Source: JAIQFV01 sp041494885 (GTDB lineage Bacteria > Acidobacteriota > Terriglobia > JAIQFV01). Taken from it: a DNA stretch of 64,000 nucleotides. The notes below the pieces were generated by a model. That model was not told the origin of the DNA, searched no databases, and saw nothing but the letters and a program-made list of their open reading frames with translations. A program made the position numbers and the translations under genes. Within the stretch, counting starts at the first letter, position 1; every line of letters starts with the position of its first letter. Shown here piece after piece: positions 24,407-34,526 of the stretch. Where the stretch lies: NCBI GenBank assembly GCA_041494885.1, contig JBGQBO010000009.1, positions 62,001-126,000 on the forward strand, read 5' to 3'.

Positions 24407-26911
24407 CTACTCGTATCTCAACGCCACCATAGGATCCACCCGCGTCGCCCGATGTGCCGGCAGATAACCGGCCAACAAGGCCACGGCAGCCAGCAGCAAC
24501 GGGATAAGAATAAAAATCAAGGGATCACTTGCCCGAATGCCAAACAACTGCGACTCGATGAACCGGCCCAGGGCGAACGCCACTGCCACGCCCAGGACGA
24601 GTCCCACGGTCACCATCCGCGCCACCTCACGCAAAATCAACCAGGCCACATTTTCGCGTGTTGCGCCGAGGGCGATACGCATACCGATCTCGCGCGTGCG
24701 CCGCATCACCGTGTACGACATCACCCCGTACAGGCCCACCGCCGCCAACAGGGCCGCCAGAATCCCAAGGCACAAAGAGAGTATCGTCAACAGGCGGTCG
24801 CTGAAGAGCGACTCATCCACCTGGCCCTGGAGTGTCTTGAGGTTGTACAGCGGGAGATTCGGGTCATCGTGATCGACGTTCTTGCGCAATGTGGCCATCA
24901 TGGCCGCAGGTTCCTGTGTTGTCCGCACATAGAACGTGATCTGTCCCAGTTTCAAGTCCTGCTTATAGGGAAGAGACACGAAAGGATGGATTTCACCCCG
25001 CAGGCTGCTGTGCTTGCTGTCCTTTACCAGTCCAACAATTTCGATATCGGGAAGGGTGTTCCGCCCGGACCCGAAGGCAAACCGGCTGCCGACAGGGTTG
25101 CGGCCGGCAAAAAAACGATGCGCCATGGTCTCGTTAATGATAGCCACCTTCGGAGCCCCCGCCGTATCGCTTTCGTTGAACTCCCGTCCTGCAACCAAGG
25201 GTGTGCCCATCGTCGCGAAGTAATCGGGTCCCACCCAGTTTTTGAACACATGCATGTCTTCGTCTTCATGGGGCGCGTACCCTTGCACGGTGATGTTGGA
25301 CCCCTCATCGCTGTTATCGAACACCGGGATCTCGGCAGCGCTGACCGAACGCACCCCGGGCAGAGCGGCAATGGCTTCCCTCATGCGATCAAACAGGGTT
25401 AATGTTCGCGAGGGAGAATAGCGGTTCAGTTCGGGCGCGATGGAGAATTGGATCACGTGATCGATGCGCACACCCAGGGGCAACCGTTTCAATTTGTCAA
25501 AGCTCCGGGTAAACAACCCGGCGGTGATGAGCAGCACCGCCGTCAGCGCCACCTGAGAAACGATCAGTCCCTTTCGCAAGCGCACGTGCGACAGGGTGTT
25601 GGTGACGCTGGCCCCTTGTTCCTTGAGCGTGTTTTGCAAATTGACTCGGGTTGCCCGCAGTGCGGGGATCATGCCGAATAAAATGGAAGTCAACACGGTA
25701 AGGGCCAGGGCGAACAATATGACTCGAGGGTCAAGGCGTGCCTCAAGCCCCACCGCCTCCAGGCTCCCCGGAAGGGCTCCGAGGAACGCTTCAAGCATCC
25801 ACGAAGCGACCAGCAGACCGGCGGCACCTCCGGCAAGTGCCAGGAGCATGCTCTCTGTCAACAATTGACGGACCAGGCGGAGGCGACCCGCACCCATCGC
25901 CACCCGGACGGCAATCTCCCGCTGGCGCGCCAGGCCGCGCGCCAACTGCAAGTTCGCCAGGTTGACGCAGGCGATCAAGAGCACCAGCCCCACCATCGAC
26001 ATCAGGACGAGCAGCGGCTGCTGAGCATCATGCTGAAGAATGGGTCTGCCATGGGAACCGGCATCCAGCAGGATTTGCTTTTTCAGATATCGATCTCGCG
26101 TTGTTGCGGACAAGCCCAACGGGGGCAGTTCGGATTCGAGGATCGATCTGTAGATGGGCAGAAGACCCGCTTCCGCTTGAGTGCGCGTCATGCCCGAGCT
26201 CATACGGCCGAGAATAGCGACCCAATGATCCTTGCGATCGTTCAGGCCATCCCAATTCGGCGTCATCTGCGCTTTCATTGTGATGGGGATGAAAAGGTCC
26301 GGCAACCGGCCGATTTGTACCCCGGAGAAACCGGCGCGAGACACGCCCACCACAGTGAGCGGGGTTCCATTGACGATCAGACCCTTGTTCAGGATCGCGG
26401 GATCGCCGCCGAATCGGCGTGTCCAGTAGCCGTAACTCAACACCGCCACCGCATTCGCCCCGGGCGCGCTCTCGTCCGCGATAGTCAGAACGCGACCCAG
26501 CGCCGGGTGCACCCCGAGCACTTCAAAGTAGTTCCCGGACACCAGCTCGCCACTCGCGCGCTCTGTTTGCCCCCCGCCGGCAACATTCAACGTTGCCGGG
26601 AATCGTGCCAGAAGGCCGGTGAGCACGATGTTCCGCTCGCGCAAATCCTTGTACATCGGATATGAGAAGAAGGCGGTATCATCGCTATCGCTCCAGGTAT
26701 GTCCCGGGTTGGGCCCGGGAGAACGCAGGATCACAAGTTCGTTGGGCCGTTCGACGGGGAGCAGTCGAAGAAGGATCTGGTCAGTCAGAGAAAAAATTGC
26801 TGTGTTGGCGCCGATACCCAGCGCCAGGGTCAACACGGCCACCGCAGTGAATCCAGGGTTCTTGAACAGCATCCGGAAGGCGTAGTGAAGATCCTGGAAT
26901 AGTGTTTCCAT
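24407..26911 (-). CDS. ADOP-family permease, SYP-type first periplasmic domain
   Basis: An 834-residue ADOP permease starting at the ATG at 26911 (GGAGA upstream). It belongs, with the copy at 31685, to a subgroup whose first periplasmic domain contains a longer insert and an FFSYPMYKDLRERN motif, where the others have a DWR or DFR motif. The C-terminal half has the usual SYTVMRRTREIGMRIALGA and ends AHRATRVDPMVALRYE. It probably pairs with one of the two ATPases in the run. No sign of decay. Confidence 0.93.
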   Translation of the reverse strand: METLFQDLHYAFRMLFKNPGFTAVAVLTLALGIGANTAIFSLTDQILLRLLPVERPNELVILRSPGPNPGHTWSDSDDTAFFSYPMYKDLRERNIVLTGLLARFPATLNVAGGGQTERASGELVSGNYFEVLGVHPALGRVLTIADESAPGANAVAVLSYGYWTRRFGGDPAILNKGLIVNGTPLTVVGVSRAGFSGVQIGRLPDLFIPITMKAQMTPNWDGLNDRKDHWVAILGRMSSGMTRTQAEAGLLPIYRSILESELPPLGLSATTRDRYLKKQILLDAGSHGRPILQHDAQQPLLVLMSMVGLVLLIACVNLANLQLARGLARQREIAVRVAMGAGRLRLVRQLLTESMLLALAGGAAGLLVASWMLEAFLGALPGSLEAVGLEARLDPRVILFALALTVLTSILFGMIPALRATRVNLQNTLKEQGASVTNTLSHVRLRKGLIVSQVALTAVLLITAGLFTRSFDKLKRLPLGVRIDHVIQFSIAPELNRYSPSRTLTLFDRMREAIAALPGVRSVSAAEIPVFDNSDEGSNITVQGYAPHEDEDMHVFKNWVGPDYFATMGTPLVAGREFNESDTAGAPKVAIINETMAHRFFAGRNPVGSRFAFGSGRNTLPDIEIVGLVKDSKHSSLRGEIHPFVSLPYKQDLKLGQITFYVRTTQEPAAMMATLRKNVDHDDPNLPLYNLKTLQGQVDESLFSDRLLTILSLCLGILAALLAAVGLYGVMSYTVMRRTREIGMRIALGATRENVAWLILREVARMVTVGLVLGVAVAFALGRFIESQLFGIRASDPLIFILIPLLLAAVALLAGYLPAHRATRVDPMVALRYE

Positions 26912-26925
26912 CGTTTTCTCCAAAA

Positions 26926-27254
26926 AGTTGCCAGTTCTCAGTTGCCAGCAAAGAGCAGTCAGCGATCAGCTATCAGCGGTCAGCTTTAAAACCATGTGGC
27001 TAACCCGCAGTTGGTTGTCGGCTCTGGGCTACGCCGCCTCCCAGCATTTGGAATAACAGATCCCGATTTCAAACGATTGAAATTAGCGAGAGGCCTCCAC
27101 CTTCTGAATTGTTCTGCTTGTCCTATAGTCGGTGGCAGATAGCTGATAACTGATCACTGACGGCTGATTACTGAGAACTGACCACTGACCACTGACCACT
27201 GACACCTGACACCTGACACCCGACACCCGACACCTGACACCCGACACCTGGCAC
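26926..27254. repeat. Heptamer-armed inverted element H7 (type II core, longest right arm)
   Basis: The left arm 26926-26988 has nine heptamers (AGTTGCC, AGTTCTC, then AGC-type words ending AGCTTTA). The core 26989-27135 (147 bp) is homologous to H10, H11 and H12. The right arm 27136-27254 is an unbroken run of 17 heptamers that moves from CTGATAA and CTGACGG through CTGACCA to CTGACAC and CCGACAC. It lies between the phosphatase gene stop (27262) and the ADOP start (26911). Confidence 0.92.
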
Positions 27255-27261
27255 CTCTTCC

Positions 27262-28881
27262 TTATTCCACGGCCAGTACCAGCATGGTTGCATCGTCTTG
27301 AAACTCTCCGCCGCTAAATTCCACGATGGCATTCATCACCTTCTGCTGCAGCTCCGCTGCACCCAAATGAAGGTTTTCCCGCAACAGTTCGATCAAGCGG
27401 TTCTCTCCGAACTCGTCACCCTCCAGGTGGGTTAATTCGGTCACCCCATCGGTGAAGAGGAAGAGGCGATCCCCGGACGTCAAATCCACCTCCGCCTCCT
27501 GGTAGTGTCCATCGCGAAACACGCCCAGGACTGCGCCCCCTTTGGTCAGCCGAAGCAGGGAGCCGTCGCGGCGCAGCAGCATCGGGGCGTTGTGTCCCGC
27601 ATTGGTATAAACGAGTTTCTTTGACCGCGCATAGAGGACACAGTAAAAAGAGGTGATAAACCTCTCGGGGGCGATGTTGCCGCTGATCACACGATTCACC
27701 TTGGCGCACAATTCCCTCGGCGAAACCAATTCCGACGCAAAGGCTTTGACTGCCGCCTGGACATTAGACATGAGCAGGGCCGCGGGCATTCCCTTGCCCA
27801 CCACATCGGCGATACAAAGGGCGATCTGCGTGTCACTGAGTTTGAAGACATCAAAATAATCACCGCCGACAGCGCGTGCCGGCTGCCACGCCCCGGAGAT
27901 TTCAAATCCAACCATCTGGGGAATTTCCTTGGGCAACAATCCCTGCTGGATTTCCCGGGCTTCCTTGAATTCTCTCTCCTGCTCCTGCCAGCGCAAATGG
28001 TTGACGGCGGCGGCGACCTGCCCTGCGATTGCGGACAAAAACTTGCTGTCCTGCTCATCGTATTTCAGGCCCGTCCTTTTGCACCCGACCGCAAGGAAAC
28101 CCACAAGACCCCCTTCCATTTTGACCGGCACAAGGAGGGAAGCCTTGATCTCTTCCAGCTTAGATCTCTCCGGGGAAGGGAAATCCTGTCCGTCGACATG
28201 GACCAGGTCATCCAGGAGCTCAAAGATGGGGCTGCTGAGTTCAAATTTTAACCGGCTGACATCGTTCTCCAAAAGGCCCACCGAAGAAGCCACTGTGAAG
28301 GCCGGTTCATGGGGCGCCCGTGTGAAGATCACAATGGATTCACTCTCCAGGGCGCTTTGGAGATGTGCCGAGACAATCTCCATTAAAGGCTTGAGTTCGG
28401 CCACATCTCGGATCTTTTCGCTCAGGCCCTTTGTTGCCGTTTTCAGGTATACCAACTTGCGGCGGGAACGCCCGAGCTCCACCTGGGTGCGAAGAATGCC
28501 CAGCAGCCGCTCGTTCTCCCAGGGCTTTTGGACAAAATCCTGAACCCCTTGATGCATCGCTTCGACCGCCAACTCGATGGTTCCCCATGCGGTCATCACG
28601 ACCACGGGAAGGGTGGCGTCGAGCTCGCGAATTTGAGAGAGCAAGTTCAATCCTTCCTGTCCGGAAGTCGTGTCGCGGGCATAATTGAGATCCATCAGAA
28701 GGATGTCAAAATTCTGATTTTTAAGAGCGGTCATGACGGCGGCAGGAGAAGTGACTGTTTCGGTGTGAAACCCTTCCCCTTTTAACAACATCCGCAGCGC
28801 TTCCAGGACATCGGCCTGGTCGTCCGCAATCAAAGCCCTCGTTATGGAGGGGTTGGAGATCGTCTTTGTATGAGTATCCAT
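27262..28881 (-). CDS. Response-regulator PP2C phosphatase (REC-GAF-SpoIIE/RsbU-like)
   Basis: A 539-residue three-domain signalling protein. REC (about 10-125) has the acidic pair in ALIADDQADV, the phospho-acceptor Asp in ILLMDLNYA, Thr in VVMTAWGT and Lys in FVQKPWE. A GAF-like domain spans about 155-290. The C-terminal PP2C/SpoIIE domain (about 310-539) has the metal-binding VGGDYFDVF, CIADVVGKGMPAALLM and a final GEFQDDATMLVLAV. RsbU-type enzymes dephosphorylate anti-anti-sigma proteins. It is embedded between ADOP genes, which suggests that it controls the same export function. The ATG at 28881 is preferred over an upstream TTG. Confidence 0.92.
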   Translation of the reverse strand: MDTHTKTISNPSITRALIADDQADVLEALRMLLKGEGFHTETVTSPAAVMTALKNQNFDILLMDLNYARDTTSGQEGLNLLSQIRELDATLPVVVMTAWGTIELAVEAMHQGVQDFVQKPWENERLLGILRTQVELGRSRRKLVYLKTATKGLSEKIRDVAELKPLMEIVSAHLQSALESESIVIFTRAPHEPAFTVASSVGLLENDVSRLKFELSSPIFELLDDLVHVDGQDFPSPERSKLEEIKASLLVPVKMEGGLVGFLAVGCKRTGLKYDEQDSKFLSAIAGQVAAAVNHLRWQEQEREFKEAREIQQGLLPKEIPQMVGFEISGAWQPARAVGGDYFDVFKLSDTQIALCIADVVGKGMPAALLMSNVQAAVKAFASELVSPRELCAKVNRVISGNIAPERFITSFYCVLYARSKKLVYTNAGHNAPMLLRRDGSLLRLTKGGAVLGVFRDGHYQEAEVDLTSGDRLFLFTDGVTELTHLEGDEFGENRLIELLRENLHLGAAELQQKVMNAIVEFSGGEFQDDATMLVLAVE

Positions 28882-28898
28882 AATTTCCAGTCTCAAAA

Positions 28899-29031
28899 GG
28901 GTTTCAGGTGTCGGGTGTCAGAAAACCGAATCAGTCTGTTGTTTTTGCCTTTCTGCTCTTGTGTTCAATAACAGGCGTCCCAAGGTCTGCAGGTCTCTCC
29001 CCCCTGACCCCTGGTACCCGACCCCTGACAC
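28899..29031. repeat. Heptamer-armed inverted element H8 (short)
   Basis: The left arm 28899-28919 has GGGTTTC, AGGTGTC and GGGTGTC. The right arm 29004-29031 has CTGACCC, CTGGTAC, CCGACCC and CTGACAC. The 84-bp core has no recognised homologue in the window. The right arm ends directly at the stop codon of the ADOP gene at 29032. Confidence 0.82.
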
Positions 29032-31458
29032 CTATTCACATCGCAGCGCCTCCATCGGATCGACGCGCGTCGCACGGCGCGCCGGCCAGTAGCATGCCAG
29101 GAATGCAACTCCCGCCAACAGCACCGAAACTGCCGCGATCGTTGACGGGTCGGTGGGCGTCACCTCAAACAATAATCCCGCCATCAATCGTGTCAGACCG
29201 AATGCCCCGGCGAGTCCGATTCCCACCCCGGCAAAGACCAGTTGCATCCCATCACGAATCACCAGGCGAAGTACGTGGCTGGGTTGTGCCCCCAAAGCCA
29301 TCCGGACGCCGATTTCCTGGAGGCGCTGGTTCACCGTGTAGGAAAGTACGCCGTAGATCCCCAGCGTCGCCAGGCCAAGCGCCAGGGTTGCATAGATACT
29401 GAGCAAAAACATCAAGTACCGCCTCGCGCCCAGAGAGTGGTCGAGCATCGATTCGAGCGACCGAACCTTCCACATGGGCTGGTCCTTGTCCACCGACCAG
29501 AGAGTTCGACGGACGGTGTCGGCGTAGCTCATGGGCGGAGCTTGGGTCCGCACCACCAGTGTGGCGAACCGATTCGGGTTCTGCTTGAAGGCAAAATAGA
29601 TTTGCGCGCTCGCAGGGTCTTCCAGGTCCTGTTGTTTGACGTTCGCGACTATGCCGATGATGGTAGCTGGTTCCTTACTAAAGAGGATGAGTTCATCGCG
29701 CAGCTGGATTTGCTGACCCACGGGATCCTGTCCTGGCCAGTAACGTCTCGCCATGTTCTGGTTGATAATCGCAACGTGAGGGGTTCCTGATTCGTCATGC
29801 TCAGAGAACCAGCGACCTTTGATGAGTGGAATTCCCATGGTTTCAAAGTAATGTGTGTCGGCCAGATTGGTTTCCGCGATCGGCTCCTCTCCCGGAGGAG
29901 GCTCCGGGCGATCCAGTAATACCACCGCATCCGAGCCAAAGTTCCCACTGAAGGGAATTCCCAGGGAGACGGCCGCCGACCGTACACCCGGAAGGGCGTT
30001 CATGCGCTCGACCACTTCGCGGTGGAAATTCCATTGCTGGGCTGCTTTGGGATACCTGGTCTCAGGCAGGCGGTACTCAAGGGTCAACAGATTCTCCGGG
30101 TGAAATCCCGGATCAATGCGCGACAGCCGGACAACCGTCTTCAGCATCAGGCCAGCTCCAACCAGTAGCACCAACGAAAGTGCCACCTGGGACACCAGCA
30201 GCAACCTCTGCGGCCATCTTTGTCGTGTCGAGTCATGTGAAAGTCTTCCGCCACCTTTGAGCGTGTGGTTCAAATCCGGGTGGGAGAACTGAAGGGCGGG
30301 AGCCAGTCCCGAAAGGACCCCTGTGAGGACTGCCACCAACCAGGTAAACCCGAAGACCGTTCCGTCCAAGCGCGGGACTAGGCCCGGAGGAAAATCCAAT
30401 GGGGCAGTCGCTTGAATAGCATCCAAACCCCAGCTCCCGACCAGAAGGCCCAGCGCTCCTCCCGCCAACCACAGCAGGACGTTCTCAATGAGCATCTGGA
30501 GGATCAATCTCCGTCGGCTCGCGCCCAACGCGGAACGCAATGCCATTTCTTTGCGTCGCCCAGCGGTCCGGGAAAGCACCAGATTCGACACGTTGGCACA
30601 CGCGATCAGCAGGACGAACCCCACAGCGGCAAACAGCACCAGGAGGGAGGTCCGCACCTCTTCGACAACCACTTCGTGCAGGGGCGCGACCACCACATCG
30701 CGCTGCCCGTCGGTTTCCGGATACTCTTTCGCGAGTCGCTTCGCGATGGTGACCATCTCTGCCTGCGCCTGGCCCAGGGTGACATTGGCCTTCATGCGAC
30801 CGATCGCCACGAGGTTGTACGCACTGCGCTCTCGAGAAAAGTTGGGATAGCTGGATACGGGCATCCAGATCTCATCCCGATCCTTGTCCAGCGGAAACTC
30901 GAATCCCCGAGGGAGGATCCCGACCACGGTGAACACCGCCCCGTTGAGAATGAGCCGTTTTCCGACGAATCCCGGGTCGGCCCCGAAGCGGGTTTGCCAC
31001 AGGCTGTAATTGACGACCACGACGCGTGTTGCGCCCGGCTCATCTTCTCCGGGGAGAAATCCGCGGCCTTGTGCAGGCTTGACGCCCAGCAAGTCAAAAA
31101 AATTTGCGGAGACAAATCCGCCGCGCACGCGCTGAGGTTCGTCAACTCCGGTCAGATTCACACTCTGTGTCATCCACGTGGAAAGTGCGGAGAATGACCG
31201 GCTCTGCTTCCGCCAATCTTCGAAGGCCGGAAAGGAGATCCCGGTCCGCTTCACTTGGTGGGTTTGGCCGGTCAGAACCACCAGTTCGCCTTCCTGGGGG
31301 AAGGTGAGGGGCCTCAAAAGGAACGCATTGACAAGGCTGAAGATGGCCGTATTCGCGCCAATTCCCAGGGCAAGCGTCAGCACCGCCACGATGGCGAAGC
31401 CCGGTGATTTTGTCAGTATTCGAAGACCGTATCGGATGTCCTGGAATAAAGTTTCCAT
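29032..31458 (-). CDS. ADOP-family MacB/FtsX-like permease
   Basis: An 808-residue permease, start METLFQDIRYGLRILTKS, preceded by AGGAA at normal spacing. The first periplasmic half carries FSALSTWMTQSVNLTGVD and NFFDLLGVKPAQGRGFL; the second carries MGIPLIKGRWFSEHDES. The closing helices and PARRATRVDPMEALRCE are intact. It lies between a type I heptamer element and the REC-GAF-PP2C gene, in the same direction as the whole run. Confidence 0.93.
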   Translation of the reverse strand: METLFQDIRYGLRILTKSPGFAIVAVLTLALGIGANTAIFSLVNAFLLRPLTFPQEGELVVLTGQTHQVKRTGISFPAFEDWRKQSRSFSALSTWMTQSVNLTGVDEPQRVRGGFVSANFFDLLGVKPAQGRGFLPGEDEPGATRVVVVNYSLWQTRFGADPGFVGKRLILNGAVFTVVGILPRGFEFPLDKDRDEIWMPVSSYPNFSRERSAYNLVAIGRMKANVTLGQAQAEMVTIAKRLAKEYPETDGQRDVVVAPLHEVVVEEVRTSLLVLFAAVGFVLLIACANVSNLVLSRTAGRRKEMALRSALGASRRRLILQMLIENVLLWLAGGALGLLVGSWGLDAIQATAPLDFPPGLVPRLDGTVFGFTWLVAVLTGVLSGLAPALQFSHPDLNHTLKGGGRLSHDSTRQRWPQRLLLVSQVALSLVLLVGAGLMLKTVVRLSRIDPGFHPENLLTLEYRLPETRYPKAAQQWNFHREVVERMNALPGVRSAAVSLGIPFSGNFGSDAVVLLDRPEPPPGEEPIAETNLADTHYFETMGIPLIKGRWFSEHDESGTPHVAIINQNMARRYWPGQDPVGQQIQLRDELILFSKEPATIIGIVANVKQQDLEDPASAQIYFAFKQNPNRFATLVVRTQAPPMSYADTVRRTLWSVDKDQPMWKVRSLESMLDHSLGARRYLMFLLSIYATLALGLATLGIYGVLSYTVNQRLQEIGVRMALGAQPSHVLRLVIRDGMQLVFAGVGIGLAGAFGLTRLMAGLLFEVTPTDPSTIAAVSVLLAGVAFLACYWPARRATRVDPMEALRCE

Positions 31459-31470
31459 CGATGTTCCTAA

Positions 31471-31684
31471 AGGTGTCAGGTGTCGGGTGCCAGCAAGCAG
31501 CTATCAGCTCTCAGCAGTCAGCTATGATTAGAGTGAAACATATCAAAAGACTCGAGTCCTCCGTTGATTCCCGTCATTCGAATCCGATTCTAGCTGACGG
31601 CTGAAAGCTGACGGCTGGATACTGACACCCGAGAACTGACAACCGGGAACTTCATTCTGGCACCTGACACCCGACACCTGGCAC
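31471..31684. repeat. Heptamer-armed inverted element H9 (type I core)
   Basis: The left arm 31471-31526 has eight heptamers from AGGTGTC to AGCTATG. The core 31527-31593 is 67 bp, homologous to and the same length as that of H6 (shared CATATCAAAAGA-like, CGTTGA, CCCGTCATT and AATCCGATTC words). The right arm 31594-31684 has thirteen heptamers without a slip (CTGACGG, CTGAAAG, to CCGACAC, CTGGCAC). It ends exactly at the stop codon of the ADOP gene at 31685. Confidence 0.92.
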
Positions 31685-34237
31685 CTACTCATACCGCAGC
31701 GACACCATAGGATCTACGCAGCTTGCCCGGTGAGCCGGGACGTAGCCGGCCAGGGCAGCAACTGAAACCATCGCCATCGTGGCGATGAAGATCGTGGCCG
31801 GGTCGACGGGGGTCAGTCCAAAGAGCAGTTTTGAAAGCAAGCGCGTGGTGGCAAAAACCACAGGCAGTCCGACACCGATACCGAGCAGAACGAGCACCAT
31901 AGTTTTCCGCATAACAATCCCCAGCACGTTTCGACGCTGTGCTCCCAAGGCCATGCGGATACCGATCTCGTTCGTTCTTCGAGCCACCGCAAACGCCATG
32001 ACGCCATAGAGGCCAATGGAGGCAAGCAACACCGCCAGGCCCCCAAACAGGCCCGAAAGACTGGTGATCAGGCGCTCCCGAGCCAACGATTGATCGACCA
32101 GTTCCGTCATCGTATGGACATGCAGGGTGGGGAGGGATCGATCCATCGATTTCACGACTTCGCGGAGGGCAGCGGCCACCGCAGCCGGTTCCGCGCGAGT
32201 GCGAATCTCGAAGTTGGCAGCGGCCACCACGGTGATCGGATTGAAGAAGGGGACATAGAATCGTCTCGGCGTCGTTTCCCGGAGGCTGTTGTACTTGGCA
32301 TCGGCGACGACCCCCACGATTTCAAATTCCCCGGGGTTGTCGGGATACTCGTCACGGATATGTTTTCCCAGCGGATTCGTGTTCGGAAAATAGAAACGGG
32401 CCATGGTCTGATTGATCCAACCGACGCGCGGACCATTCCCACCATCGCGTGGATCCACGTCGCGGCCCATCAGCACGGGGATGCCCACCGTCGAGAAATA
32501 GTGGGGGCCCACCTGATCAAATCGCGCATGCTTGTCTGCGCCGGTCTTTGGCGTGTAGCCCTCCACCCAGATGGGGTCCGCCGATTCGGTGTGGCTGAAC
32601 AGACCATTTTCGGAAAGGGTCACCCCCTGCACGCCGGGAATCGCTGCGATTTTTTCCCGCAGGGTCTGATGAAATTGAAGCAGGGCGGCGCCTTTGTAAC
32701 CACTCTGAAGCGGGTTGATTCGGAACAACAGGAACTTGTCAGGTTTATAACCGAGGTCGACGTCCACAAGTTTTTGAAAACTCCTCACAAAGAGCCCCGC
32801 CACCACCAGAAGCAACAGGGAAATGGAAACCTGCGCCACGACGAGAATCTTGCCGACCGGCATTCTGGAAACAGCGCTGCGACCTCGGTCGACTGTGATG
32901 CTCCTGCCGCTCGCTTTGAGGATGGAGCTCAAATCAAATCGGGTCGAGCGGAGCGAAGGCATCAACCCGAACAATATGCCGGTGAGAGTGGACAGGACAA
33001 CCGTGAATCCGAGGATGCGGGCGTCGGGATGAAGATCAACCGAGATCAGGTCCGGCCCGCTGGAAGCCAGGCGAACCAGCAGACTGTTCGCCCATTGCGC
33101 AAGCACAAGGCCGACTCCTCCACCGACCAGTGCGAGCAGGATACTTTCGGTCAGAAGTTGTCGCACCAGGCGGGAGCGCCGCGCACCCAATGCAAGCCGC
33201 ATCGCAATTTCCTTCTGGCGCATGGTCGCGCGCGAAAGCAGGAGATTGGCGACATTAGCACAGGCAATCAGCAGCACGAGTCCGACCAATCCCATCAAAA
33301 CCCGGAGGGGATCGGTAAAGCGTCCCCGCAGAGTCGATGCGCCCTTCGCGGCGCTCGTCAGTCCAATTCGTTGATCCATCCAATCCTTGCGCTGGTCTGC
33401 TGTCAGGCTCGAACTGGCATCCGTTTGAAGCATCTGCTGAAACGTCACGTTGATGCTCGCCTTGGCTTGATCCAAACTGACTCCGGGTCTTAGCCGCCCC
33501 ATGCTTTGTATCCAGACGGTCCTCTCCATGATGCTGTCTGGATCGACCAGGAGATTTCTTCCTGGAATCACGGCCATTTGCATCGATAAGGGCACCCAAA
33601 GATCCGGCGATTCACCGACAGTTTCACCAAAGAATCCTGGTCCTGTGACCCCGATAATCTCAAAAGTGGTTTGACGAAGTCGGACAGTGCGTCCCAGAAC
33701 GGAGGGATCCCGGCCAAACCGCCGTTTCCAAAAGTCATAGCTGACCACCGCCACCGCATTCACCCCCGGGACCTTGTCGACTTCCTGTGTAAAGGTCCGG
33801 CCGAGAATAAGCTTCGCCCCCAGAACAGAGAAAAAAGCACCACTGACAAGGCTAGGCTTAACGGGTTCGGCGTGGTCGCTCGACCCGGTTTCGTCGATAT
33901 AGCCGTCCATGGAGTCCACGAAGCTCGCTGCAGCAAAGATGCTCGTGAACACTTGGTTCTGATCGCGAAGTTGCTCGAATTCGTGGTAGGAAAAAAGCTC
34001 CCGTTCTCCATTGTTGCTCCCGGTGGCCATCCCATGGGCGTCAGGGTCTCCAAGGATCACCAGTTCGCGGGGATTGGGGACAGGCAGAGTCCGGAGGAGC
34101 ACCGCGTTGACAATGCTGAAAATGGCGGTGTTGGCCCCGATGCCGAGGGCCAAGGTCAACACCGCCACCAGGGTGAACCCGGGATTTTTCAGCAACAGCC
34201 TCAGACTGAAGCGAAGATCTTGAATCAGCGTTTCCAT
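31685..34237 (-). CDS. ADOP-family permease, long form
   Basis: At 850 residues this is the longest ADOP copy here. It starts METLIQDLRFSLRLLLKN after GGAGA. The first periplasmic domain has the extended form with LFSYHEFEQLRDQNQVF, as in the copy at 24407. The FtsX segments and the C-terminal AHRASCVDPMVSLRYE are complete, with SLRYE replacing ALRYE. It is separated from the DUF2911 gene by heptamer element H10 and from the next ADOP gene by H9. Confidence 0.93.
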   Translation of the reverse strand: METLIQDLRFSLRLLLKNPGFTLVAVLTLALGIGANTAIFSIVNAVLLRTLPVPNPRELVILGDPDAHGMATGSNNGERELFSYHEFEQLRDQNQVFTSIFAAASFVDSMDGYIDETGSSDHAEPVKPSLVSGAFFSVLGAKLILGRTFTQEVDKVPGVNAVAVVSYDFWKRRFGRDPSVLGRTVRLRQTTFEIIGVTGPGFFGETVGESPDLWVPLSMQMAVIPGRNLLVDPDSIMERTVWIQSMGRLRPGVSLDQAKASINVTFQQMLQTDASSSLTADQRKDWMDQRIGLTSAAKGASTLRGRFTDPLRVLMGLVGLVLLIACANVANLLLSRATMRQKEIAMRLALGARRSRLVRQLLTESILLALVGGGVGLVLAQWANSLLVRLASSGPDLISVDLHPDARILGFTVVLSTLTGILFGLMPSLRSTRFDLSSILKASGRSITVDRGRSAVSRMPVGKILVVAQVSISLLLLVVAGLFVRSFQKLVDVDLGYKPDKFLLFRINPLQSGYKGAALLQFHQTLREKIAAIPGVQGVTLSENGLFSHTESADPIWVEGYTPKTGADKHARFDQVGPHYFSTVGIPVLMGRDVDPRDGGNGPRVGWINQTMARFYFPNTNPLGKHIRDEYPDNPGEFEIVGVVADAKYNSLRETTPRRFYVPFFNPITVVAAANFEIRTRAEPAAVAAALREVVKSMDRSLPTLHVHTMTELVDQSLARERLITSLSGLFGGLAVLLASIGLYGVMAFAVARRTNEIGIRMALGAQRRNVLGIVMRKTMVLVLLGIGVGLPVVFATTRLLSKLLFGLTPVDPATIFIATMAMVSVAALAGYVPAHRASCVDPMVSLRYE

Positions 34238-34250
34238 CTGTTCTCCGAGA

Positions 34251-34514
34251 AGTTGTCAGTTGTCAGTTCTCAGTTGTCAGCAAAGATCGGTCAGCGATCA
34301 GCTTTCAGCCGTCAGCTTTAAAACTCAGTGCCTAACCCACAGCAGTTTGTCGGCTCTGGGCTACGTCGCCTCCGAGCTTTTGCAGTAACGAATACCGAAT
34401 TCAAACGATTGAAACCAGCAAGAGGCTTCACCTTCTGAATTGTTCTGCTTGGCCCATAGCCGGTTGCTGATAGCTGATCGCTGACGGCTGATGGTGATTC
34501 CTGACAACTGACAA
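34251..34514. repeat. Heptamer-armed inverted element H10 (type II core)
   Basis: The left arm 34251-34320 has ten heptamers (AGTTGTC, AGTTCTC, AGCAAAG, ATCGGTC, AGCGATC, AGCTTTC, AGCCGTC, AGCTTTA). The core 34321-34466 (146 bp) is homologous to H7, H11 and H12. The right arm 34467-34514 has CTGATAG, CTGATCG, CTGACGG, CTGATGG, then a one-base slip and two CTGACAA. It fills the gap between the DUF2911 gene and the ADOP gene. Confidence 0.9.
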
Positions 34515-34526
34515 CTATTCCTCATT

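Noticed and set aside
26989..27135. Type II core as an IS3 transposase end
   Set aside because: Only about a dozen residues (SALGYVAPEQLE) are similar and no DDE motif is seen; kept as a possibility within a finding only.
32090..33493. 467-codon plus-strand frame opposite the long ADOP gene
   Set aside because: It is a shadow of the ADOP reading frame with no family features. The same holds for other long antisense frames, such as 24452-25402, 53376-54110 and 59094-59828.
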